A program made the translations under genes and the position numbers. Shown one piece after another: positions 54,573 through 63,109 of a stretch of DNA of 64,000 nt. Source of the DNA: Fistulifera solaris (lineage: Eukaryota; Bacillariophyta; Bacillariophyceae; Naviculales; Stauroneidaceae); the NCBI GenBank assembly GCA_030295235.1, contig AP026125.1, positions 1,922,001 to 1,986,000 on the forward strand, in the 5' to 3' direction. Below the pieces are notes generated by a model. The model ran no database searches, was not told where the DNA came from, and saw only the letters and a program-made list of their open reading frames with translations. The stretch's first letter is position 1, and each line of letters opens with the position of its first letter.

Positions 54573-55672
54573 ATGATCAAGAATCCTTACGCGAAACGCA
54601 AACCCCCGCCGCAATCGTCGTCCGAGACATCACAAGCAGCGAAGCCATCGTCCTCGACACACCCACCTTCAATCGTACGACACCACAACAATACAGCCTC
54701 AACCACTCATGGCGCCACAACATTCTCACAAGCATTTGAAGCCGTCGAAGACACGATACATTATCAAAATCAATGCACCGAAATTAGTGCACAGCAACAG
54801 CAACAACATACCGAACGGGCGCAGCAACGAGCACTCGAACAAGAATCGGCACTCACCGATCGCGATCATCACGTCTTTTACAACCACAATTGCGGCTCTG
54901 TGTTTCGACACGACAACGTGGCAACGGGATTTTACAACACATCCGGAATGTCCCGTATTCTTTTGAAACGATGGTTCCCGATTATATCATGGGGACACAG
55001 CGATGTGCCCTGTTTTTGAGTTGCAAGTATCATAGCTTGCATCCAACCTACATTGAGCATCGAACGGCGGAGTTGAAACAAGATTTTGCTTTGCGCGTCT
55101 TACTAGTCTTGGTGGACGACAACGACGCATCGAAAACGCTAAATTTCTTGAATGTGTTTTGTGCGCGTCAACGATTGACCATGATTCTGGCGTGGAGTGA
55201 AGAAGAGGCGGCGCGGTATTTAGAAACCTTCCAGGCCATGGATGGAAAAGACGCTTCTTTGATACAGAAGCGCAAAGATACAAATGCCTTTGGTGATCAA
55301 GTAGCTGATTTTCTTAGCAAGGCTAGCGTCAACAAAACCGATGCGGCACAACTCATGGCGCAGTTCTCGAATGTGCGGGCTATAGGTCAAGCGTCCATGG
55401 ATGAATTGGCTACTGTCAGTGGTATGGGGCATGTCAAAGTAAAGCGACTATGGGATGCCTTCCATAAACCTTTTTCTTCAGAAGCAGCTGCAAAAAGACG
55501 AAGGGCATTGTTGGAATCATCATCCGCGGCGGAAGGAGAGGAAGCGGCTGTCAATACTGAAGAATCTACTGGTAAGAACCCTGAAGATGACGACGGTATG
55601 GATGCTGGTAACAACGCTGTCGAAGACGTTTCAGATGCAGGAGAAAATGATGAGTCAAATCATGAGTCATGA
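54573..55672 (+). CDS. ERCC1: ERCC1/Rad10 DNA repair endonuclease subunit
   Basis: ERCC1 pairs with XPF in the structure-specific nuclease of nucleotide-excision and crosslink repair. The N-terminus (MIKNPYAKRKPPPQ) is disordered and contains a Gln run. The central domain reads RGNGILQHIRNVPYSF, VPDYIMGTQRCALFLSCKYH, HPTYI, then FALRVLLVLVD and ILAWSEEEAARYLETF. The helix-hairpin-helix region that binds XPF follows: SVNKTDAAQLMAQF, then VSGMGHVKVKRLWDAFHKPF. An acidic Ser/Glu tail, longer than in animals, ends the protein. The frame changes between the N-terminal part and RQRGNG (about 54820-54915). Conservation on both sides is strong, so one gene is called. Confidence 0.93.
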
Positions 55673-55694
55673 AATTGGTGATTTACATTGTTCG

Positions 55695-56834
55695 CTACAA
55701 ATTATAATCAATGGGGTTGCTACTACTTTCTCCTTGGGCAGCAACCGTTAAAATGCTATGCAGTAAAGCCAAAATACGAACCGATGCACCTTGCCGTTGG
55801 AGGCTGTCTCGAAGCTCACCTGAGGCCTCTCGGTAATTTACATCGCGGAAAACATCAAAGAGAGCAGCGTTGCAGTAAAGTAGGATTTCACCGAATACGG
55901 ACATTTCGGCTCGATGATCGTGTAATGTAATACTGTGAACTTGTCCACTCAAAATGGTATAAAACTTTTCATCAAAATGCATTTCGTATTCCCACTGCTT
56001 CATCCCGTGCCAAGTCGTTCCAAAATCGTCCCACCAACAAATAGATCCACGAAAAATCCGTTCTTCGGCATCGAATGTCACATTGCGAAACGGAACTCGA
56101 CTAGGCAGGGCTACTCCACTATCTAGTGTCCCCCAGATGGCGGTAGTTGTGTGTTCATAGGATATGTAGCATTCATCTTTCGATACAAAATGATACGAAG
56201 CCAACCCGACCATCTTGGCTTGACAAAAGGTATTTCCAAAAAGAGTATTGCTGTGATAGGAAGGAGGTGTTCGTGGAAGTGTAGACATTACTGTTTCTTC
56301 TAAGGGTCGATAGATACACCCGACAATCGATTGATCGGCCGTCGAAGCTCGATGAATGGTTCTCCAGTCACAAGCGAATGTCAATGTTAATGGACCGGGC
56401 GCATTCTCATCCACAAAACGGATGGTTCTGGATGGATCGTGCCATTGATACTTCACAATTTGGCGCGCTGTGCTCCCATAGGCGAACACAACTTCACCTT
56501 CATCGAAAAGGATGCGAGTCGGAAGACGATTTTGCATCACGCTCGTTCCATCGTGAAGATTCGTTACATCTTGCAACAAATAGGTTGAGCCCATTAGCGG
56601 AGTCATTTCCGAAAGATCCGGATTATACGGATACAAAAGTTCCCCTCCCTGTTGCAAATCAAATAATGAAATAGATTGTCGACACATAGGACACAATCCT
56701 TGCGTCGGAACCGCCGTAGCTAATAAAACACGTTCGAAACAAGGTCGACAAAAGGCGTGTCCGCAAGGACCTTGTACGGCGGTGTGCGAAAGATCGTGCC
56801 AGCAAATGGGACAAGAACTGGTTTCTGTAGTCAT
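55695..56834 (-). CDS. RING-HC finger protein
   Basis: 379 residues from ATG 56834 (the frame is open further up without need). The N-terminal RING-HC is complete: CPIC, then GPCGHAFCRPCF and CPMCR. RING fingers recruit E2 ubiquitin-conjugating enzymes. The remaining 300 residues form a beta-rich region with repeated W/Y/F-containing strands (LTFACDWRTIH; VTFDAEERIFRGSICWWDD; YTILSGQVHSITLHDH) that I cannot assign; it could bind a substrate. Frame intact. Convergent with ERCC1, with only 22 bp between the ends. Confidence 0.85.
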   Translation of the reverse strand: MTTETSSCPICWHDLSHTAVQGPCGHAFCRPCFERVLLATAVPTQGLCPMCRQSISLFDLQQGGELLYPYNPDLSEMTPLMGSTYLLQDVTNLHDGTSVMQNRLPTRILFDEGEVVFAYGSTARQIVKYQWHDPSRTIRFVDENAPGPLTLTFACDWRTIHRASTADQSIVGCIYRPLEETVMSTLPRTPPSYHSNTLFGNTFCQAKMVGLASYHFVSKDECYISYEHTTTAIWGTLDSGVALPSRVPFRNVTFDAEERIFRGSICWWDDFGTTWHGMKQWEYEMHFDEKFYTILSGQVHSITLHDHRAEMSVFGEILLYCNAALFDVFRDVNYREASGELRDSLQRQGASVRILALLHSILTVAAQGESSSNPIDYNL

Positions 56835-56990
56835 TGTTACGTTGCCATTGTTGCTGAAACGAAAGAAATAGTAATGGATAGTAAAGTTATAGTCAATTCC
56901 TCGCAAACAATCGAAGAACGAATGATGTGTTTCAAAAGTTTTGCGGTTCCTTATCACCGAGTACGTTAAGGTTCAAGGTTTGTACTCAGT

Positions 56991-57490
56991 ATCCGGGTAT
57001 CCCTCTGTTGATAAATTTCCTACGAGAGATACTTGAAAATTACGTAGACATTCGAAGCGTTGCATCATTCATTCCGTCAACTTTTGTTTTCAAATAGAAG
57101 GCGATTATTGCTTCCTGATACGAAGAAAATACGGCGGACAAGGAAACATTGACATTTGGGCACTTTAAATCGAAGAATTGGATAATGGCGAAAAAGACAA
57201 TATCCGGGTCCCCTACAGAGATAAATTTCCTACGGCGGCTACGTGAAGTACGCGTAGACATTCGAAGCGTTGTATCTTTCTACTGTTTCATGTGTCACAG
57301 TCCAATCAACGTCGGTTATTGTTTCATGAGTCGCATTAGCGATGTCTGGGCGAAGTATTTCTGACCTTGTTGTCTAAAAGACGCGAGAAATGGTGTGCTC
57401 GAAATTACGCAATATCCGGGTAACCCCTTTGTCGATAAGTTTCACTACGAGAGCTACTTGAAATCTACGTAGACAGTCCAGTCGCTGCAT
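56991..57490 (+). repeat. three diverged tandem copies, about 210-bp period
   Basis: Copies start with atccgggt at about 56991, 57201 and 57414. In each, about 20 bases on, ataa(a/g)tttc is followed by tacg(a/g) and, further, (ac)gtagaca and ttcgaagcgttg or a variant. The rest of each period is only loosely alike. The tract lies in the gap upstream of the RING-HC and NAD(P)-binding genes and has no coding support. Confidence 0.8.
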
Positions 57491-57813
57491 TTTTCCATGC
57501 ATTTGAGGTATTGCAGTCGAATTTCACGAAGATGAAAGCGTTGCATGGTAATTGCCAAAGGGAGACTGTCTTTAGCAGCGGATCATCATCACGCCGGTAA
57601 AACGTTTCCTCCATAAAGGCGTCAGCGACAATTAAGGTTCAAGATTTGCGACGTTCGTCATTCGCGTTACGACAGCATCTAAATTCGAACTCATACTATA
57701 GCAAATTAAGTACCCAGCTTAGTCGTGTTTCTCCGTTGCTTTCGGAAGCAAACATTCTCCATGCATTTTATTTTGCCTTTATTGTATCTTTCACAACAAT
57801 AATAAAAGCAACC

Positions 57814-58610
57814 ATGAAAGAATCATCTGCATCCACTCTTCCTTCTCCAGTACTTTGTATACTATTTTTCCTCCGGAGGAAACTGCGGATGTGGGTCGAC
57901 ATGCCGTACAAGCCGCTATCGAAACGTACGACGGACCGATTCGGGTCTTGACGAGAGACACTCAAGTACTGCAAGAAGCCAACTGGAATTGTGCTTGTCC
58001 CGAGCCGCACCAACTCGAATTGCAGCGATTGGATGTACGAGCCGTGGATGTCAACAAAGACGATCTTAAGGAGCATTTGAAAGATGTCGGAATTGTGATC
58101 AGTGCATTGGGGAATCGACAACCGTTTCATGGAGATTGTGTCGCACAAGCAGGGACACGGAACCTGGTCAATGCCATGCTGCATCACAATATCTCTCGTC
58201 TAGTCATAATCACATCCGCTGGTTGCAATGAAGACTTTCCACCCATGGAGTACCATTGGACCGGAACGATCTTGCGATGCCTCTTTCGATCGGTGTCGCG
58301 TAGAGAATATCGTGACTTGTGTTTGGCGGAAGACGTATTGCGCAATCACGAGCAGTCTGATCAGTTGGACTATTTGATCGTCCGACCCGTCGGTCTAAGT
58401 GAAGAACGGCCCCCGGTTCATGCGTGGGTGATTCAAAAACAAAAATATGAAGATAAGTTAGGACCTGACATGTCCAAAATGGACTGCGCCCGCTTCTGTC
58501 TTCAAGAAGCGTTGCAACCAACCTATCATCGACAGGCTGTTGTGATAGGAAGTGATCCAGAGACATTCGTGTTTAACCCGAATAAGAGCCTCAAGAGTAA
58601 TAGAGACTAG
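57814..58610 (+). CDS. NAD(P)-binding Rossmann protein (atypical SDR, NmrA-like)
   Basis: The body is clear: GRHAVQAAIETYDGPIRVLTR, then LDVRAVDVNKDDL, DVGIVISALGNRQ, HHNISRLVIITSAGC and LDYLIVRPVGLSEE. This is the NAD(P)-binding, single-domain, non-catalytic or atypical SDR style (related to NmrA/TIC62/HIM proteins). The start region is damaged. Reading from ATG 57814 gives STLPSPV; then two shifts at 57856-57900 (T5 run, and ggg-tcg) would bring SSGGNCGCGRHAV, a glycine-rich nucleotide loop. Without correction the loop would be lost. The catalytic Tyr-x-x-x-Lys is not seen; a redox-sensing or assembly role is possible. Confidence is moderate for the N-terminus and good for the fold. Confidence 0.72.
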
Positions 58611-59182
58611 TTGGTAAAGGTCAAGCAAATTTAAATGTAAGTGTTCTTGACTTTCAAAGCCTTGCACGAAAAGGCCAGGGCATCATCGAACATTTCTGGT
58701 AAAGCAGTTCAAGTTCATTGATTCTATACATTTCACGCCTCGTGCGTATTTCGTTCAAGATGATAAACGATGCATCGAAAATATGGACGATATCCGGGAC
58801 TCAATATTTGTTAAGTCGTGAGTCGTGACATTTTACCTCTACTTTTTACGTAATAGTCACGTGGTCACGTTCCTCTTTTTTCGCGCACACAAAAGAGAGC
58901 AAAAAACATTCGCATTTGATCATTGTCATTCAATTGGAAAGAAACGTTGCAATAATACTCCGGAGCAGTTCATTTCTCTCTGTATGTCGTCGCATAATAG
59001 AGCGTTCGTTTGCACGACCGCCCGAAAACCTCATTAGCTGCAACGACGTTCGTTTGGTTCATTGGGTACACCGAGTCGTCCTTCGTTGAAACAAGGAAGA
59101 AGTTAGTGCCTCCAAAAGCCACTTCCTTACTTCATTATTCGATACAAAGAACAAAGAAAAACCTTGTCTAGCAGCAACGCGA
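58611..59182. other. intergenic region
   Basis: Between two plus-strand Rossmann-type genes. No coding sequence or repeat noted; presumed promoter of the gene at 59183. Confidence 0.4.
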
Positions 59183-60388
59183 ATGACTGACGCCGTGCAT
59201 CACAATCAGGAGCGCTTGGCACAAGTTCTCAAAGACTACGACAAATCCAAGCCAGTTGTGGTGACAGGCGTCGATGGTTATTTGGCGGGCGTGTTGGTGC
59301 AACAATTGCTTTCACATGGCTTTGTCGTTCACGGAACACATATTCAAACGAATGAATCGAATCTCAACTACTTAAGAAGTCTTCCTCAAGCCAAACACAA
59401 CCTTAAACTCTTTCGAGCGAACTTATTGGATGAGGGTAGTTTCGATGAGGCATTTCGCGGATGTGAAGTTGTCTTTCACACAGCTTCACCGTTCTTATTG
59501 CAGCATGGACTGGATGTCGAGCGGCAACTAGTCCAGCCGGCCGTCGAAGGTACCAGGAATGTGCTGCAAACGTGCAATCGAACACCTACAATTCGTCGAG
59601 TTGTTTTGACGTCGTCCGTAGGAGCTATATTCGCCGATGCGGCCGACTGTTCGGATTCGCCCGTGGACGAGACTACATGGAATCGTACTAGCACTTTAAT
59701 TCATCAACCTTACTTTTACAGCAAAACACTCGCGGAGCAAGAAGCTTGGATCATTGCGGGCGGTCAGACGCAGTGGTCGTTGGTTGTCATTAATCCGGCC
59801 ATGATTTTAGGACCGGGGTTGCAATACTTCCCGAACAGTGAATCCTTCAAAACAATCTACAAGTGCGGGAGTGGTCACTGGTTGACTTGGTTTGGAAGTC
59901 CGACGTTTGCTATGCCTGCAGTGGATATTCGTGATGTTGTGGCTGCACATATGATAGCCGGATTCGACATGGCTGTCACCGGACGACACATCCTATGTTC
60001 TGCCAACAGTTCACTTCCCGAATTTTGTCAAATTCTTTCACGTCTCTTTCCGAATTATCCCATTCCTCGTATTTCAGCTCCCATTCCTATATTCGCCTTG
60101 GCTCTGGTGGCTCCTTTTTTACGACAAGGCATTGATCGCAAAGCCGTTTGGCGTAATTGCAATTGTCGCACGCAGCTCGACGCAACCAAATCAATCCAGG
60201 GTGCATTGAATATACGTTATCGACCGTTGGAGGTTTCGTTACGCGATATGTATCAGCAAATGATTGAAGCGGGTGCTGTTCAGCCGGCTTTGCCGCCCGA
60301 AGTATACGGTCTTTCGATTGTACTCGTGGCTTGTCTCGCAATAGTATCTCCTCTCATTCAGTATTATCAATGGTTTCGTTCCAGCTGA
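59183..60388 (+). CDS. extended SDR, dihydroflavonol-reductase/3beta-HSD-like
   Basis: 401 residues, intact. The nucleotide loop is altered: VVVTGVDGYLAGVLVQQLL (TGxxGxxA rather than TGxxGxxG). Then LLDEGSFDEAFRGCEVVFHTASP, VEGTRNVLQTC, RRVVLTSSVGAIF and the catalytic Tyr-Ser-Lys as YFYSKTLAEQEAW, VINPAMILGPG and DVRD-like VDIRDVVAAH. The family includes dihydroflavonol reductases, cinnamoyl-CoA reductases and 3beta-hydroxysteroid dehydrogenases. The C-terminal hydrophobic segment (SIVLVACLAIVSPLI) may be a membrane anchor, as in sterol enzymes. The substrate is not clear from sequence. Confidence 0.87.
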   Translation: MTDAVHHNQERLAQVLKDYDKSKPVVVTGVDGYLAGVLVQQLLSHGFVVHGTHIQTNESNLNYLRSLPQAKHNLKLFRANLLDEGSFDEAFRGCEVVFHTASPFLLQHGLDVERQLVQPAVEGTRNVLQTCNRTPTIRRVVLTSSVGAIFADAADCSDSPVDETTWNRTSTLIHQPYFYSKTLAEQEAWIIAGGQTQWSLVVINPAMILGPGLQYFPNSESFKTIYKCGSGHWLTWFGSPTFAMPAVDIRDVVAAHMIAGFDMAVTGRHILCSANSSLPEFCQILSRLFPNYPIPRISAPIPIFALALVAPFLRQGIDRKAVWRNCNCRTQLDATKSIQGALNIRYRPLEVSLRDMYQQMIEAGAVQPALPPEVYGLSIVLVACLAIVSPLIQYYQWFRSS

Positions 60389-60484
60389 TACAGCTTCGAA
60401 AAACCCTCTCCGTTTTCTACAAATTTCAGAGGCTAAATTATAAATAATTGCATCACTATAGCTAGCAATTGGGCTGTACTCTAT

Positions 60485-61654
60485 TTATCTTACCTTTTGT
60501 AATTGACCCATTTTTGTTCGCAGACTCTCCGGCCAGTCCAACTTTGTTTTTAGAAGGTCATCGTTTCGATATTCACTGCAATCCAAAAGAACTGGGTGAT
60601 CATCGATGCTATACGCAAGGCGCACAGTTTCATCTTCCTTTTCTTTTGCATTGCTGACTTTACTCATGACTTGCTGAACTTTGCCGAGTCGACTACAAGC
60701 ATTTTGTAGTTGTTCCTCAGCCGGACTACGCTCTCCCGCACTCCAATACAAAGCCGCTAAAGCCATATTCGCTTCACTTTCCTTTGCCAAAACCCGCTGC
60801 ACCATTTCAGAGTCCCGCCCTTCCACGACACTTTTATCAAATTTCACAGCCAAGACGTTCTTTAACAAATTGCTGTTGCTCGTATCCAAAGCCGCATCGA
60901 CCCAGGAAATGGAAGAATGAGCCTTATCACCAATTTCATCAAATGCTTCGGCCGCCAGCTGATGGATTTCCGCGGCTTTGTTATAATCTTCCGCCACGCG
61001 GAGTACCAAAGCCCATTCCCATGCCGCGTACGGATTCCGTCGGATTCCATCGAGTATTAATTCTTCGTCCGTATCCCAATCTTCTTGTCGTCCCGTGAGT
61101 TGCAGTCCCAGTTGATAATCTTTTGCAATGCTCGTGGCCGTTTTTGAATCACCCGGACGGAGCATACTCTTATTGGCCCGGGCACGCCCCAACAAGGCGA
61201 CCGCCAATTCGTCTTGCACATTGGATTTTTGAATCAATTGCACGGCTTGATCGTAATCGGCCGCCGCGGCGGGGGCATCCGCGAGTGCAAAATGACAATC
61301 CCCTCGCACGCGATACAAGCCAGCGACTTCTTCGGGTGCCTGTCCCTGCCATCGTTCAATAACGGCATTCAACAATTCGAGTGATTTCGGTAAATCGCGA
61401 TTCATGCCGTAAAATTCGGCAAAGGCTTGTCGCAACAGTTGGATATCCGCCGATGAAGGCGGTGCCGGAGTTGCCGCAATCCATGTGGATATGCCTTGTT
61501 GTAAAGGAGACGCAGTTGCAATGCGGGACGAAGATGCGGGGAATAGGAGTGAGGACGAATGCGTCAGCGGCGGGGGTGATACAATTATGAGACTTGTTGC
61601 CAAGTAGTTCGTCAGCCATAACGCTGTGGTGCATCCCGGAAGAACAAATCTCAT
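60485..61654 (-). CDS. TPR-repeat protein, probably organellar
   Basis: 389 residues from ATG 61654 (the frame continues upstream to 61786, but the clean leader favours this start). The leader is hydrophobic (MRFVLPGCTTALWLTNYLATSLIIV) and Ser/Ala-rich after it, as in plastid or secretory targeting. TPR-like helices: LRQAFAEFYGMNRDLPKSLELLNAV, YRVRGDCHFALADAPAAAADYDQAV, then EWALVLRVAEDYNKAAEIHQLAAEAF. TPRs bind partners in assembly or repair of photosynthetic or other complexes. The rest has no named motif. It converges on the SDR gene (60388). Confidence 0.77.
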   Translation of the reverse strand: MRFVLPGCTTALWLTNYLATSLIIVSPPPLTHSSSLLFPASSSRIATASPLQQGISTWIAATPAPPSSADIQLLRQAFAEFYGMNRDLPKSLELLNAVIERWQGQAPEEVAGLYRVRGDCHFALADAPAAAADYDQAVQLIQKSNVQDELAVALLGRARANKSMLRPGDSKTATSIAKDYQLGLQLTGRQEDWDTDEELILDGIRRNPYAAWEWALVLRVAEDYNKAAEIHQLAAEAFDEIGDKAHSSISWVDAALDTSNSNLLKNVLAVKFDKSVVEGRDSEMVQRVLAKESEANMALAALYWSAGERSPAEEQLQNACSRLGKVQQVMSKVSNAKEKEDETVRLAYSIDDHPVLLDCSEYRNDDLLKTKLDWPESLRTKMGQLQKVR

Positions 61655-61805
61655 TGCTGTGTAAGTAGCGAAACAAAGAGAGTCTTTGTTATGATAATTT
61701 TTGAAAAAATATGCTAACAATAAAAGGCCGATGATGCGTGATGCGCAAATGTATTTTTGTGCTCGTTTTTGCGGACGCACGCGCATTTCTTCGCTATCAA
61801 CTCGC

Positions 61806-62975
61806 GATCATACAGAAATTCTGTGGGTTGGGTCCAGAAATTCTGGACCATCGGTGTTTGCGATCATACAGAAATTCTGTGCAGGTTGGTCCAGAAATTC
61901 TGGACCATCGGTGTCTGCGATCATTCAGAAATTCTGTGGAGGTTGGTCAGAAATTCTGGACCATCGGTGTTTACAAACATACAGAAATTCTGTGCAGGTT
62001 GGTCCAGAAATTCTGGACCATCGGTGTTTACAAACATACAGAAATTCTGTGCAGGTTGGTCCAGAAATTCTGGACCATCGGTGTTTCCAAACATACAGAA
62101 ATTCTGTGCAGGTTGGTCCAGAAATTCTGGACCATCGGTGTCTGCGATCATTCAGAAATTCTGTGGAGGTTGGTCAGAAATTCTGGACCATCGGTGTTTG
62201 CGATCATACAGAAATTCTGTGCAGGTTGGTCCAGAAATTCTGGACCATCGGTGTCTGCGATCATTCAGAAATTCTGTGGAGGTTGGTCAGAAATTCTGGA
62301 CCATCGGTGTTTGCGATCATACAGAAATTCTGTGGAGGTTGGTCCAGAAATTCTGGACCATCGGTGTTTACAAACATACAGAAATTCTGTGCAGGCTGGT
62401 CCAGAAATTCTGGACCATCGGTGTTTACAAACATACAGAAATTCTGTGGAGGTTGGTCCAGAAATTCTGGACCATCGGTGTCTGCGATCATTCAGAAATT
62501 CTGTGGAGGTTGGTCCAGAAATTCTGGACCATCGGTGTTTGCGATCATTCAGAAATTCTGTGCAGGTTGGTCCAGAAATTCTGGACCATCGGTGTGTGCG
62601 ATCATACAGAAATTCTGTGCAGGTTGGTCAGAAATTCTGGACCATCGGTGTTTGCGATCATACAGAAATTCTGTGGAGGTTGGTCAGAAATTCTGGACCA
62701 TCGGTGTTTACAAACATACAGAAATTCTGTGCAGGCTGGTCAGAAATTCTGGACCATCGGTGTTTACAAACATACAGAAATTCTGTGGAGGTTGGTCCAG
62801 AAATTCTGGACCATCGGTGTTTGCGATCATACAGAAATTCTGTGGAGGTTGGTCCAGAAATTCTGGACCATCGGTGTTTACAAACATACAGAAATTCTGT
62901 GGAGGTTGGTCCAGAAATTCTGGACCATCGGTGTTTACAAACATACAGAAATTCTGTGATTTTCCTTCCAGAAAT
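61806..62975 (+). repeat. 57-bp minisatellite, about 20 copies
   Basis: Units of 57 bp, with 55-bp variants lacking two bases (ggtccag versus ggtcag), run from about 61806 to 62960, with a degenerate last copy near 62970. Each unit has two copies of the odd-centred palindrome cagaaattctg, the second often in ccagaaattctgg, joined by tgcaggttggt or tggaggttggt, then accatcggtgt and a variable half tttgcgatcata, tctgcgatcatt or tttacaaacata. Because the unit is free of stops in every plus-strand frame, all three plus frames stay open for 400 codons or more; these are not genes. It occupies nearly all the space between the divergent TPR and cyclase genes. Confidence 0.95.
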
Positions 62976-63109
62976 TCTGGAACGTCAAGGAAAGCAGACT
63001 TTTTGAAGAAAGGCAAAAACGCGACAAGGCTGCCAATTGTTACAAAAGTAAACCACAGCCATATTATCAATTACTGCCTTTATCTCTTTTCTAATATATT
63101 ATCATAACA

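Noticed and set aside
61806-62975. CRISPR-like array
   Set aside because: Units are near-identical over their whole length, without unique spacers, and the context is eukaryotic; it is a minisatellite.
61806-62975. Heat-shock elements in the cagaaattctg palindrome
   Set aside because: GAA and TTC are one base apart, whereas the heat-shock element needs two (nGAAnnTTCn).
61738-63107. Overlapping 400-470-codon plus-strand frames over the minisatellite
   Set aside because: All three frames are open because the 57/55-bp unit lacks stops; no start context, domain or unique sequence supports coding.
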